A stretch of 64,000 nt of DNA from JABDMH01 sp050298535. GTDB taxonomy: Bacteria > Bacteroidota > Bacteroidia > Chitinophagales > Saprospiraceae. Every line of letters starts with the position of its first letter. Within the stretch, counting starts at the first letter, position 1. The stretch lies in assembly GCA_050298535.1 (NCBI GenBank), contig JBNKUI010000022.1:191006-255005 (forward strand), written 5' to 3'. The position numbers and the translations under genes are program-made. The notes under the pieces were generated by a model, which was not told the origin of the DNA, ran no database searches, and saw only the letters and a program-made list of their open reading frames with translations. Positions 46,148-55,281 of this stretch are shown piece by piece.

Positions 46148-46164
46148 ACTTTGAAATGCAAAGT
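46148..46164 (-). promoter_or_regulatory. Operator dyad ACTTTG-N5-CAAAGT before the membrane/regulator operon
   Basis: ACTTTG-AAATG-CAAAGT is a perfect inverted repeat 8 bases upstream of the start at 46139. The surrounding AAAGT context is shared with the 45204 copy. It fits autoregulation by the winged-helix protein. Confidence 0.72.
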
Positions 46165-46258
46165 ATACTAATACTGTGAATTTTCCAAATGCAGACAAAC
46201 ATCAAAATAGATAATGTTCTAAGGTCCGCAATCGAATATGTTGTAAGTCAAGAACAGT

Positions 46259-48184
46259 TCATGATATATCGATGGGAATGTCAATATCGATATGGGTTCC
46301 GTTATTGGGCTCTGACTTGATTTGGATGTGTCCATTGAGATAATCCACACGAGACCGAATATTTCTCAGTCCGATGCCGTCAAAATTGCCATTATTAGAG
46401 TTAAATCCGATACCGTTGTCCTCAACAGCGATTTTAAGTAGATCATCTTCCCGGGTTATTTGAACAGTGACCTGTGATGCATTTGCATGTTTAGAGATGT
46501 TGGTTATGATTTCCTGAACAATCCGAAAGATGGTGTCCTCCTGGCTCTCATTAAGAAAATAGTCCGCTCCTTCAATCTGCAAAGAGAGAGCCCAATTATT
46601 ATGTTCCGCATAGTCATGTACCAGGTCTTTAAGTGCTCCCACAAGTCCCACATCAATGAGAGATTGTGGCATCATGTTGTGTGATATCCGTCGCACTTCA
46701 TCACAGGCTTCATCTATGAGATTTTCGGTCTTATATATTCTTGGATCCTTATTCTCAGATCCCCTAAACAATGCATTGTAATGCAGCTTTACGCTGGCAA
46801 GGAGGCTTCCCAGACTATCGTGCAGATCGGTAGCAATACGCCTTTGTTCTGCTTCCTGACCTGTCAGCATGGCATCCAGGGAAACGATACGTTTTTCCTG
46901 CTGAAGTTTTTCAATCTCTTGTACGTGAAGAATTTCCTGCTGTTGGGCTATCTTTCTTTGATCTTCAATTAATTTATTCAAAACAAAATATAAGCTCACT
47001 CCCAAAAGGACCAGAATAATAGCGCTGGAAAGAAATACATTTCGCTGCCAAGTTTTTCGTTCAATTTCAATTTGTTGCGTCAAAATTTCTTTGTCTTTTT
47101 CAGCGACTCGGTAGGCTGTTTCCAGGCGATTTAGTTCGTTGGTTTTTTTCATATTGAAAATGGAGTCCTTCAGTGTAGAAAAAAGTAATAAGTATTTGTA
47201 GGCACTATCCCTTTGATTTATTTCATTGTAGTTCTTTTGAAGTTTGTTGTAGATCTGAAGTAATTCTTCCTTATCTCCTATTTCATAGGACTTAGCCTTT
47301 GCGTTTTTAAATGAATTGATGGCTGCCTGATAATCTTGATCTTTTTCATTAATGGTCCCTTCAAGAGAAAGCGATCGAATGACTCCATTTTGATCACCAT
47401 GGCCATTTGCTATTTCAATAGCTCGTTGATTGAGTGATCGTGCACTATCTATATTATTCTCAATGATATATAGGTCGGTGAGGTTATGTAGTTCATCAAC
47501 AAGCAAACTTGTGTGATTTATATCTTCTGCAATACGGATACTATGAATAAATCGGTTTTTTGCTTCCTGCAGATTTCCTTTGTTCTTGTGGATAATTCCA
47601 ATATTTGCGGAAATACTCGCTATCGTATATTGGTCCTTTAGTCCTTCGGCAATGGACAACGCCTGTACATAGTATTCCAGGGCCTTCTCAAATTCCTTCA
47701 ATCGCTCATAATTGATACCGATGTTATTACAGGCAGTGAGACGGTTTCTTTCCTGACCAAATTCATCCACGAGATTAAGAATTTGAATGTTTGTCTCTAT
47801 ACCTTTTTGATACTGACCTCGATAATATTCGACGATTCCACGGAGATTTAAAGCCTTAATTCTCACATATCCGAGCTCATGTTTTTCGGCCAGATCCAAT
47901 GATTCCTCAATATATTGGACTGCTTTTTCGTACTCTCCTTTAATAGTGCAATTACCACCCAGGATAGAGAGTCCTCTTTCCCATCCCCAGACGTACGACA
48001 AGTCTTTGCTTTGTAGCAGTGCAGCGCTTGCAATACTGTCAGACCGGTCAATGTCCTGGTACCTGATCATCTCAGATACCGTGATCATGAGATTGATCCT
48101 CTGGGTGTCAGTTTCTGCCATGCATGCCAGCTGCCAAAGGCTATCAGCTTTGTTATGACCGAAGGCCAAACTGGTAAACAGCAA
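46259..48184 (-). CDS. TPR sensor histidine kinase, NarL/HisKA_3 type
   Basis: This protein of at least 641 residues has periplasmic TPRs (about 25-340), a coiled coil, a transmembrane helix near 377-397 (VFLSSAIILVLLGVSLYFVL), a second coiled coil, the HisKA_3 phospho-acceptor motif ATDLHDSLGSLLASVKLHY, and a HATPase with DNGIGF and GIGLRNIRSRV. No response regulator is adjacent. The N-terminus is odd: the longest conventional frame starts at TTG (48184) in mid-signal-peptide. A CTG at 48209-48211 would give the complete signal KFQFFTYCLLFTSLAFG. The real start may be that CTG. Confidence 0.9.
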   Translation of the reverse strand: MLFTSLAFGHNKADSLWQLACMAETDTQRINLMITVSEMIRYQDIDRSDSIASAALLQSKDLSYVWGWERGLSILGGNCTIKGEYEKAVQYIEESLDLAEKHELGYVRIKALNLRGIVEYYRGQYQKGIETNIQILNLVDEFGQERNRLTACNNIGINYERLKEFEKALEYYVQALSIAEGLKDQYTIASISANIGIIHKNKGNLQEAKNRFIHSIRIAEDINHTSLLVDELHNLTDLYIIENNIDSARSLNQRAIEIANGHGDQNGVIRSLSLEGTINEKDQDYQAAINSFKNAKAKSYEIGDKEELLQIYNKLQKNYNEINQRDSAYKYLLLFSTLKDSIFNMKKTNELNRLETAYRVAEKDKEILTQQIEIERKTWQRNVFLSSAIILVLLGVSLYFVLNKLIEDQRKIAQQQEILHVQEIEKLQQEKRIVSLDAMLTGQEAEQRRIATDLHDSLGSLLASVKLHYNALFRGSENKDPRIYKTENLIDEACDEVRRISHNMMPQSLIDVGLVGALKDLVHDYAEHNNWALSLQIEGADYFLNESQEDTIFRIVQEIITNISKHANASQVTVQITREDDLLKIAVEDNGIGFNSNNGNFDGIGLRNIRSRVDYLNGHIQIKSEPNNGTHIDIDIPIDIS

Positions 48185-48266
48185 GCAGTATGTGAAAAAT
48201 TGAAATTTCAGGGTCGTGTCTTTTAATTAAGGTAATAATCAGGAAATGGATTATACAGTGTGGTTT

Positions 48267-49526
48267 TTACCTGTTCCTAATGCTTTTTAATTCTTTACGT
48301 AATTCCTGTACTGCCATCCACAATACCATAATCACCTCATTTGTATTAATTTCTTTGTCACTGCCCCGTCCCAGGATTGTATGGAAATCTTCTGCGATGA
48401 GGCCCATTTTATTCTGTCGATCTTTTTCCTCGCCAGAAAATACATCGGGTCTCCAGTCGTAATTCTGGACGTCTACTTTAGACATTTTCTCCAGAATATT
48501 TTCAACGTCCACCTTACGAATGTTTTCCTTCAAACTACGCGATGAGCTCACTGTGAACATAGCGTCACCTGCATTTATATGAGAGTAGGTGCTATTTCGG
48601 GTAATATCAAAATCGGCATCCGGAGTTGGGTCTCCCAAGCCGACATCACCTGACTGGGCGTTAATACTAATCTTGGATTGAAATGACACTGATTGCGAAA
48701 GATCTTTGATTTGAAAGCTTTGAGAGCTGGTTTCAATTCCCCAGTCCCGGTCTCCTTGTACATTATCTGTGACACTCATATGAAATTGAGTAAGACTTTC
48801 ATCCTGGATATGTAGTCTCGCCGCGGGATCATCGACCCCAATACCCACATCTCCTCCTTCGTCCAGTGTCATCCCAATTACGTTGTTTGTTCCAAAGTTG
48901 AGATTATTCTTGTCGCGGTGGATGATTAGTGCATCTCCATTATCTTCTACTCCTAGTTCCAGACCTTGTGTGATGTTACCGTTCGTAGCCCTCACAAGAG
49001 ATTCATTTGACCCAGATGAATGAATATGTAATTTCTCACCCGGTGAGGCGGTTCCTATACCGACCAAACCCTGACTGGAAATAGTCATTCTCTCCTGATT
49101 GTTTGTGCCCAATTGCAATCTGAGATTTTCCTTCTGTAGAATAGATGCAATGCCACTACTCATAATACCGATATGAAGTCCATCGGAATTTGACGTCCCC
49201 GTATTAAAGTTTGTGATTTGCATGTAGTTACTACTAGCACTTCCCAGGTGAGAATGAATATTATTCAACGGAGAATCTGTTCCAACTCCCACGCGTCCCC
49301 GGAATACTCCAGCTGCAAGAAAGCCTTGTGCATCGACACCAAACATACCTGAGGAACTAACTTTCAGTCCTGTTCCTAATGCTTCGTCGATGTGTATTCC
49401 AGTACCACTCACCTCGCCAATAATAATGCCATCATCCGCAGATTCTATTTCAAGGCCTATGTCGACTTGTCCAAAAGTCAAGGAAATAAACAAGCTAATT
49501 GTTAGAAGGGTAAAGATTGATTTCAT
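48267..49526 (-). CDS. Secreted tail-fibre-like protein with C-terminal S74 chaperone domain
   Basis: I chose the Met opening the signal peptide (MKSIFTLLTISLFISLTFGQ); an extension to 49577 lacks signal character. The body (about 20-310) has repeats of the type VGVGTDSPLNNIHSHLG, VGIGTASPGEKLHIHSSG and VGIGVDDPAARLHIQDES, the G-IGT-xP-x-x-LH repeat of phage fibre-like proteins. The last 100 residues are an S74-type chaperone domain (SSRSLKENIRKVDVENIL; KMGLIAEDFHTILG; WMAVQELRKEL). It is probably a trimeric, surface-exposed fibre in the envelope. A decayed relative of its last domain is at 6916-7196. Confidence 0.85.
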   Translation of the reverse strand: MKSIFTLLTISLFISLTFGQVDIGLEIESADDGIIIGEVSGTGIHIDEALGTGLKVSSSGMFGVDAQGFLAAGVFRGRVGVGTDSPLNNIHSHLGSASSNYMQITNFNTGTSNSDGLHIGIMSSGIASILQKENLRLQLGTNNQERMTISSQGLVGIGTASPGEKLHIHSSGSNESLVRATNGNITQGLELGVEDNGDALIIHRDKNNLNFGTNNVIGMTLDEGGDVGIGVDDPAARLHIQDESLTQFHMSVTDNVQGDRDWGIETSSQSFQIKDLSQSVSFQSKISINAQSGDVGLGDPTPDADFDITRNSTYSHINAGDAMFTVSSSRSLKENIRKVDVENILEKMSKVDVQNYDWRPDVFSGEEKDRQNKMGLIAEDFHTILGRGSDKEINTNEVIMVLWMAVQELRKELKSIRNR

Positions 49527-49788
49527 GATTTTATGAGTTTTCCTAAAGTTGAAGGGAAAACGATCATGATCCATCACCCAAATCAGGGGTTTTAGGGAAT
49601 CCCTGAATTAAGTATGATACTAATTATCAGAAGGAAATAACACTATCCGTGATTTTTTCAACATACATAATGCAAGTCTCTCTTTTTTCTCTAGGTGAGT
49701 CCCATTCTCCAACAACAGAAAATACATGTGACATCTCCACCTTAGCCATTCTTCAATTGTGTCTACTGTAATGTATGAAGATAAATAG

Positions 49789-51087
49789 CTAGCCTAAAAT
49801 TGCATGGGCCTTATTTTTAAGATCTGCAAGATCGTTTTCTTCCGTAATTGTATTTTTTGCTAATCGTAAGATCATCTGTGCCTGTTTTTTGACTGCAGTT
49901 TTCTGTTCATCTGTTTCTGTGAAATCATAAATGGTGGTAAGTGATTCCATTAATCTAATGATGACGGATGTGCTCCCACCCGCATATTGTCTAATTTTGT
50001 TGAAGGAAGTTTCCAATGTGACTTTAAAATCCAGAGAATCCATTATGATTCTGAGGTTGTCCTCTTTGTCGAATTGGTATTTTGCAGGAAATTCTATCTT
50101 AGCTATCTGGCACATGGTTGCTTTTAGATTGTCGATACAGGTGATCGCTGTGTAGGGATCATTTATACCCGGTGATAGTGCACGTACCGCTATTTCAACC
50201 ATTTGATGCAGGGAGTACTCAAGATCTTGTTGTGCCGTTTTTGAATTGCCAATGACGAGATGATCCGTGATCTTATTTTTCTTTTTCGTATCCCACTCTG
50301 TCTCTGTGTGGAGCCAACCCAATTGAAGTCCCAGGACCAGGTGTGCCCCTGGCCGAAACTGTAACTCAAGAAGTGCGTTTTCCTCCTGCAAGAATTCGGT
50401 CAAGGACTCCTTATCTACATATTGCAAATATCCATTTACCGGAGAATAAATAGGCAGGCGATACTTGAATTGTTTCAGCACACCTTCGGCATTGATGATT
50501 TCAGTCTTTATAGATTGATTATTGTCTGAAAATTTGTCAATTCTTTTGGAAATAAAATCAGAGATATCAGCAATCACATGATCAGCCTGAATACTGGTGG
50601 CGATTTGATGGATAAATACAATGAGCAAGATAATGTTTGCGATCGCCGCCAGTATGGCGACCAGTATAGAAATCGATGGAATAAAGGCAAAATCTTCACT
50701 ATCCCGAATACTGTTAAGGATTAACAAGCAGTATAGGTAGGTCGAGATATACGATCCCAGTACCACTTGATTTAACCTTACATACATAAAGTTCCTGATC
50801 AGTCGGGAGCCAAATTGTGAGGAAGCCAATGTGAGTGCCACTAAGGTTACTGAGAATACGGTCCCGGCTACCCCAATCATTGCGCCTGATATGGTAGTCA
50901 GTATACTCCTGGCAGAATCTGAACTTTTTACCAGAAAGAATCTGGTGATTCCATCTTTGGACACATCAACCATTCCATCAAGAGTCACTAGAGCCATCGA
51001 CAACAGTATGGATATTCCTATGATGATGACGGGGATAAACCAGAATGTGGCTTTGAGTTGACTCCATTTAAATAGAAATTTATTCAT
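49789..51087 (-). CDS. DUF2254 family membrane protein
   Basis: This 432-residue protein has the DUF2254 hallmarks. These are helices near 15-40 and 60-90, SGAMIGVAGTVFSVTLVALTLASSQFGSRLIRNFM (about 68-102), helices near 110-165, and a soluble C-terminal half with VEIAVRALSPGINDPYTAITCID. The function is unknown; an inner-membrane channel or transporter role has been proposed for the family but not settled. It stands alone on the minus strand with no obvious operon partner. Confidence 0.9.
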   Translation of the reverse strand: MNKFLFKWSQLKATFWFIPVIIIGISILLSMALVTLDGMVDVSKDGITRFFLVKSSDSARSILTTISGAMIGVAGTVFSVTLVALTLASSQFGSRLIRNFMYVRLNQVVLGSYISTYLYCLLILNSIRDSEDFAFIPSISILVAILAAIANIILLIVFIHQIATSIQADHVIADISDFISKRIDKFSDNNQSIKTEIINAEGVLKQFKYRLPIYSPVNGYLQYVDKESLTEFLQEENALLELQFRPGAHLVLGLQLGWLHTETEWDTKKKNKITDHLVIGNSKTAQQDLEYSLHQMVEIAVRALSPGINDPYTAITCIDNLKATMCQIAKIEFPAKYQFDKEDNLRIIMDSLDFKVTLETSFNKIRQYAGGSTSVIIRLMESLTTIYDFTETDEQKTAVKKQAQMILRLAKNTITEENDLADLKNKAHAILG

Positions 51088-51272
51088 ACCCTGTCTATGT
51101 AGCTGTCAGCCTTGTACTACACATCTTGTTTGATTTTCGCTGCAGTTTTGTCACTGCTATCGCATCAAGAAGATGATCAGTAACAGATCGTGCCTTAGGG
51201 TAACTTGTGGAATGAGGCAGGTGTTCGCTATGTGTATATCTGAAATCTTATTCCTTCGAAGAAATACTTGCA

Positions 51273-51860
51273 CTACTGCTCATAAATCACTAACACCCTG
51301 ACGGGTTTATTAAGTACCGAAGTACTTCCGGCGCTGGCACTATTCTGGATTGTTACATTGTAATCATCCCAAAAATAGGTATAGTTCTGGTTTTCAAACG
51401 GCATTCCTGCTGGATAGTAGACGTCGTTGCCATTAGGCTGAAAATTCATATGTACCTGGACACTAAGAATTCTGTTGGCATCCCCCAGACCATGCGGTAG
51501 CTGTCTGCCTCCATTTACTGTGCCTGGAGAAGTGCCATAGAGCATTTTCATCTTAATAGACGGGGCATCATTACCCAGATTAGTATATCCATAATGATCA
51601 ATACCTACATGACTGATACTACTTCCACCGGTTCTGAAATCAATTTTAAATAATGAATTCAGTCGCATAGTTCCCAGATAGTGATTTGACTTTAATTCCA
51701 TGATGGGTCCAAATGGATAGTATTGATAATTTAGGCTTCCATATTCCGAGTTACTGATTTCAAACCGTAGACGATCGGAGTCTAGTGTGAGTTCCTGACT
51801 TTGCAGGATGTTAGACAATGTAATGAGACACATTATGTTGTATAATATTTTTCTTTTCAT
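51273..51860 (-). CDS. Secreted hypothetical protein (195 aa)
   Basis: This 195-residue protein starts with a signal peptide (MKRKILYNIMCLITLSNILQSQ). It continues as a beta-rich sequence (LRFEISNSEYGSLNYQYYPFGP; HYLGTMRLNSLFKIDFRTGGSS; RILSVQVHMNFQPNGNDVYYP), ending SVLNKPVRVLVIYEQ. I recognise no family. It follows the decapeptide-repeat gene by 24 bases on the same strand, so it is probably cotranscribed with it. It may be a partner or second component of the same surface structure. Confidence 0.65.
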   Translation of the reverse strand: MKRKILYNIMCLITLSNILQSQELTLDSDRLRFEISNSEYGSLNYQYYPFGPIMELKSNHYLGTMRLNSLFKIDFRTGGSSISHVGIDHYGYTNLGNDAPSIKMKMLYGTSPGTVNGGRQLPHGLGDANRILSVQVHMNFQPNGNDVYYPAGMPFENQNYTYFWDDYNVTIQNSASAGSTSVLNKPVRVLVIYEQ

Positions 51861-51884
51861 AAATACATCGATTTAATAGATTTT

Positions 51885-53438
51885 TCATTGATTATTCCAT
51901 ACGCCGGGATGCAGATAACTGCCCTTTTTTTCGTCTTCTTTCTCGACTTCTACCTGCAGTCTGTGGGCATTGGCATATCTATCCTGACGGATTCCGGTGA
52001 CTTGCCAGGAAACTTTTAAACCACTTTGCCCTCCTGCTATTTTAAAGTTTCCATCCACGATTTCCGAGGCTACATATAGATCGGCTGGTGCCCCGATGGG
52101 CGTCAGTTGATATCGGAAGTCACGATTGAGAGGCTGAAACCAGTCGGGCATTTGAATGATGGCTTCACCCTTGTCATCTAACACTGCATTGCCATTGTAA
52201 ATATTCATCATGTCCGGACTCTCCACAAAGGAGTGATACAGGTATTTATTTTTAGGATCCAGCGGATGATCAATCTTAAATGATCCGCTGCCTTTTGAGA
52301 GATGTCCGGCTACCGCCAAATTCCCACTTTCACCAAGAACCAGCGGTAGGGTCCCAGATGAGCTTCGGATTTGAAAGAAGGCATCTCCAATTGTATTGTC
52401 ACCGTCCAGTTGAATTTCGAAATGACCTCCAGCTTTCACATTTGCATCTCCTCCAATCTCTAGATCAATTTCATCATCATTAGAATGCGTCACATATACT
52501 GCTGGATCCGTTGAGGTAGCTGTTGATATAAATAGCCCTGCACTGGATCCGGCCCCATTTACATGAATGCCATCACCTAATGGGTTTATGATATTTATAC
52601 CATCATCCTGTGGATCTGAAATGGTGAGACCATCATCTGCAGCATAATTGACTCTGATACCGTCTGCACCGGCCGTATCAATGAATATACCTTCGAGTCC
52701 CGAGTTTATGATATGTACGCCCTCTTTCTGAGGATGAACAAGGAAGGCTCCCTTACCTTTTGATGCCAGACTATGAAAGGCGTGACTGGAGGACGCATTA
52801 ACAAACACTCCCTGTGCTCCGGCATCCTTAATTGAAATCCCGGCTGCTATGGAGGACTCCACTTCCACGCCAAAACTGCCGGACTCCTCCACTTTAATTC
52901 CTGATGCACCCGTGTTGAAGACTCTTACACCATAGCCTTCAGAATTCCGAATAAAAGCTCCGTTTTGACCTGCTGATGAAATCTCGATACCTTGAGAATA
53001 TGGGTTGATGATACTGATTCCATTGTCAGCGGGCTGTGTAATTCTCATACCTTCTGTCACATTAGCAACATTAAGTCCACGTTGTCCCCCGGAAATATTG
53101 AGACCGTATTGTGTGCTTTGACTTATCACTATACCATGCACGGATGCATCTTCTATTTGTATGCCGTGCTGATTTGTGCGATTGATCTGTATACCATTGA
53201 GTTCCGTTGAATCGATCCATATCCCATGCTTTCCTGACCGATGCAGGTACATACCATGGTTTGCACTTTTGGCAATTATCTGACCCGTTCCCTGTGACTC
53301 GGTGATTTGGCTTCCGATGATGGCACTATCTATAATAAGTCCAATTTGTCCGGGTGCCTGGACGAATATTCCATTTGCAGGTGCATGCTCAACATGAAAA
53401 TGATGTTGGGCGAATGTTCTTGAGTGGGTAAATAGCAT
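51885..53438 (-). CDS. Decapeptide-repeat beta-solenoid-like secreted protein
   Basis: This protein of about 517 residues has a truncated-looking signal (MLFTHSRTFAQ). Upstream in-frame codons encode IHWFITLC without an ATG, so an unusual start is possible. Residues of about 20-310 are near-perfect ten-residue repeats of the form G-I-x-I/V followed by six variable residues, for example HGIWIDSTEL, NGIQINRTNQ, HGIQIEDASV, GIEISSAGQN and GIFIDTAGAD; I count about twenty. The C-terminal 130 residues form a separate conserved module (YLYHSFVESPDMMNIYNG; MPDWFQPLNRDFRYQLTPIG; GLKVSWQVTGIRQD) seen on tail-fibre-like and secreted proteins. The repeats should build a narrow beta-solenoid. A decayed copy lies at 61190-61600. 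Confidence 0.8.
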   Translation of the reverse strand: MLFTHSRTFAQHHFHVEHAPANGIFVQAPGQIGLIIDSAIIGSQITESQGTGQIIAKSANHGMYLHRSGKHGIWIDSTELNGIQINRTNQHGIQIEDASVHGIVISQSTQYGLNISGGQRGLNVANVTEGMRITQPADNGISIINPYSQGIEISSAGQNGAFIRNSEGYGVRVFNTGASGIKVEESGSFGVEVESSIAAGISIKDAGAQGVFVNASSSHAFHSLASKGKGAFLVHPQKEGVHIINSGLEGIFIDTAGADGIRVNYAADDGLTISDPQDDGINIINPLGDGIHVNGAGSSAGLFISTATSTDPAVYVTHSNDDEIDLEIGGDANVKAGGHFEIQLDGDNTIGDAFFQIRSSSGTLPLVLGESGNLAVAGHLSKGSGSFKIDHPLDPKNKYLYHSFVESPDMMNIYNGNAVLDDKGEAIIQMPDWFQPLNRDFRYQLTPIGAPADLYVASEIVDGNFKIAGGQSGLKVSWQVTGIRQDRYANAHRLQVEVEKEDEKKGSYLHPGVWNNQ

Positions 53439-54015
53439 ACATAGGGTTATAAACCAATGAATAGGTCACATATGTCTCTTTTTTTGTTTTGGTAATTTTG
53501 ATGAGTATCGCGGATTACTCACAATTGAATGAGGTCAGTCAGGATCTATTTCCATAAATCGAGTATTCATTTTTTATTCATATAGATCAGAGATGCGACA
53601 GTGTAAATGGGACCAGCGGGGGGGACTGATGGGCTTTCCGTTTTAGTCAAATCAGAGAGAAAGCTGGGATATAATGTTGTATTTAACCAAGAAAGGTATT
53701 CTTTCCTGGATGCTATGGAGAATCTTGGGCATCTAGTATGGGGACGTCCAGTGGCACCGATGTTTAAAAGGTTGTTGTATGACTTATATTCTAAACGATG
53801 ATACTGAGTTTTAGCGGCTTATCGTATTGTAACTGCTCTTCGATAATGATTTTAATTTTTCTTATCCCTTGGTATCGGAAGCATTTTCATGGACAAGGTT
53901 TCCCCTGTTATCTATTAGGGTGAATGGAGAATAGCAGAGATATCTAGTCAATTTATACTTAGGTATGACATAAACTTTATTGCCTTATTCTCAGGAATAT
54001 ACGAGCGATCTACCA
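53439..54015. other. Intergenic region with a doubtful coding remnant
   Basis: About 575 bases. A 64-codon plus-strand frame at 53607-53801 starts MGPAGGTDGLSVLVKSERKLGY and could be the GGT-containing C-terminal piece of a serine hydrolase. It lacks every other domain and a ribosome site, so it is at best a relic. Nothing else supportable is present. Confidence 0.3.
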
Positions 54016-55182
54016 TTAGATGGTCATTTCCCTATATAACCTTGCTTTATCAGATTCATATGATTTTAATATTCGTTCTCCGGTGAAATCAAATTGGTCC
54101 CATTTTGGAAGTGGATGAAATGGAGAAGCTTGTACATCCCTAAATATCCTTTCCAGTCCGTTAGATCGATAAAAGCTTTGACCACCTATAGCTTCCATAG
54201 CATATTCCACTGTTTTCTTGGCAGCTTCACCTACGTTGGTTTTATGTGAAAGCATGGCAATTGTCCTTTCCTCATTCGGGCTAAATTCTAAATCATTTGT
54301 CAATTTATACATGGCTTTCCAGGAGGTTCTGCAGCTTAGTAACTGATTAAACATTCTTCCAATGAGGATCGAGATATAATTATGGTTTCGGTGGTATTTC
54401 TTCCCCTTTACCACTGCAATTTCAAATGCCTTATCTGCTAAACCAACATAGGCAGCCATGATTAATGGTAAAGCGACAGTAAGGACCACATTCCAAACGG
54501 GATGAAATTCATCTTGTGGCCTTTCTAACGTAATTGCTGAATCTGGTACAAAAACTTGTTCAAAGACAATGGTCTGAGAACCGGTTGCTCTCATTCCCAT
54601 GACATCCCAATTTTCTAAAAGAGAAACACCCGTGGTATTCATCGGTACTGAGAAATGTAGAACAAATCGTTCTCCTTGCGCATTTTCAAAAGGCGCACTT
54701 GTTACTACTACATCTCCTGCAGCTGATTGACTAGCAAAATGCTTCTTAGCGTCTAGTAAGTAGCCACCTTTGACCTTTGATAATTTACCGTTGGAACCAA
54801 GCCAATCACGTGCTCCGGTACTGATTAGGACTAGCTCGTTTCGAGCAACTGCCTTAAGTAAGGCCACACCTTTACCTGTTTGTTTATACTTCCACAGGGC
54901 CGCAGCAATAAGATGCTGATGCATAGAAAAGGCTAACGCTGTAGAACCGCAATATTTTGCAATAGCCCGGATGATTTGACAGATCTGGGAGTGAGTGAGT
55001 CCGCCACCACCAAATTTCTTCGGAATAGCAGCAGAAAAGAAATTGTATTCCTTCAATCTTTCGTAATTCTCAAAGACAAATTTACCCGAAAGATCATGTT
55101 CAATTGCTCGCTCTTCAAACTCTTTTCCTAATTTTTCGGTAAGTTCGGTCCAATTAATTTGTTCTGTAGAAATCGTTTTCAT
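54016..55182 (-). CDS. Acyl-CoA dehydrogenase-fold flavoprotein lacking the usual catalytic Glu (second)
   Basis: This 388-residue enzyme has acyl-CoA dehydrogenase superfamily landmarks: FFSAAIPKKFGGGGLTHSQI, LISTGARDWLGSNG, NWDVMGMRATGSQTIVFEQVFVP and AMEAIGGQSFYRSNGLERIFRDV. The position of the usual catalytic Tyr-Glu reads FHPLPKWDQFDFTG, so the Glu is absent, as in the protein at 17271. The two are distant paralogues. It lies downstream of the AraC gene on the same strand, after the MMPL/LolA/DUF1302 cluster, which suggests work on a lipid-like or hydrophobic compound. The substrate is unknown; monooxygenase-type chemistry of the group D class is possible. Confidence 0.85.
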   Translation of the reverse strand: MKTISTEQINWTELTEKLGKEFEERAIEHDLSGKFVFENYERLKEYNFFSAAIPKKFGGGGLTHSQICQIIRAIAKYCGSTALAFSMHQHLIAAALWKYKQTGKGVALLKAVARNELVLISTGARDWLGSNGKLSKVKGGYLLDAKKHFASQSAAGDVVVTSAPFENAQGERFVLHFSVPMNTTGVSLLENWDVMGMRATGSQTIVFEQVFVPDSAITLERPQDEFHPVWNVVLTVALPLIMAAYVGLADKAFEIAVVKGKKYHRNHNYISILIGRMFNQLLSCRTSWKAMYKLTNDLEFSPNEERTIAMLSHKTNVGEAAKKTVEYAMEAIGGQSFYRSNGLERIFRDVQASPFHPLPKWDQFDFTGERILKSYESDKARLYREMTI

Positions 55183-55195
55183 GACTATAGATTTA

Positions 55196-55216
55196 TTTGA
55201 TGATTAATACATCAAA
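55196..55216 (-). promoter_or_regulatory. Inverted repeat before acyl-CoA-dehydrogenase-like gene
   Basis: TTTGATG-N7-CATCAAA is a perfect 7-base inverted repeat 13 bases upstream of the start at 55182, in the 99-base gap after the AraC gene. It is a candidate operator for the dehydrogenase gene. Confidence 0.45.
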
Positions 55217-55281
55217 CTTCAGCAGATTCAAGCGAATAAACTTTGCTGAAAAGTCCAAAAACTTGTAAAATCGATTGAAGA

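Noticed and set aside
51885..53438. Possible CRISPR-like array because of regular periodicity
   Set aside because: The periodicity is at protein level (ten residues, degenerate DNA), with no constant repeat and unique spacers.
53607..53801. 64-codon frame MGPAGGTDGL...
   Set aside because: Might be a serine hydrolase tail, but it lacks all other motifs and context; mentioned only inside the intergenic entry.
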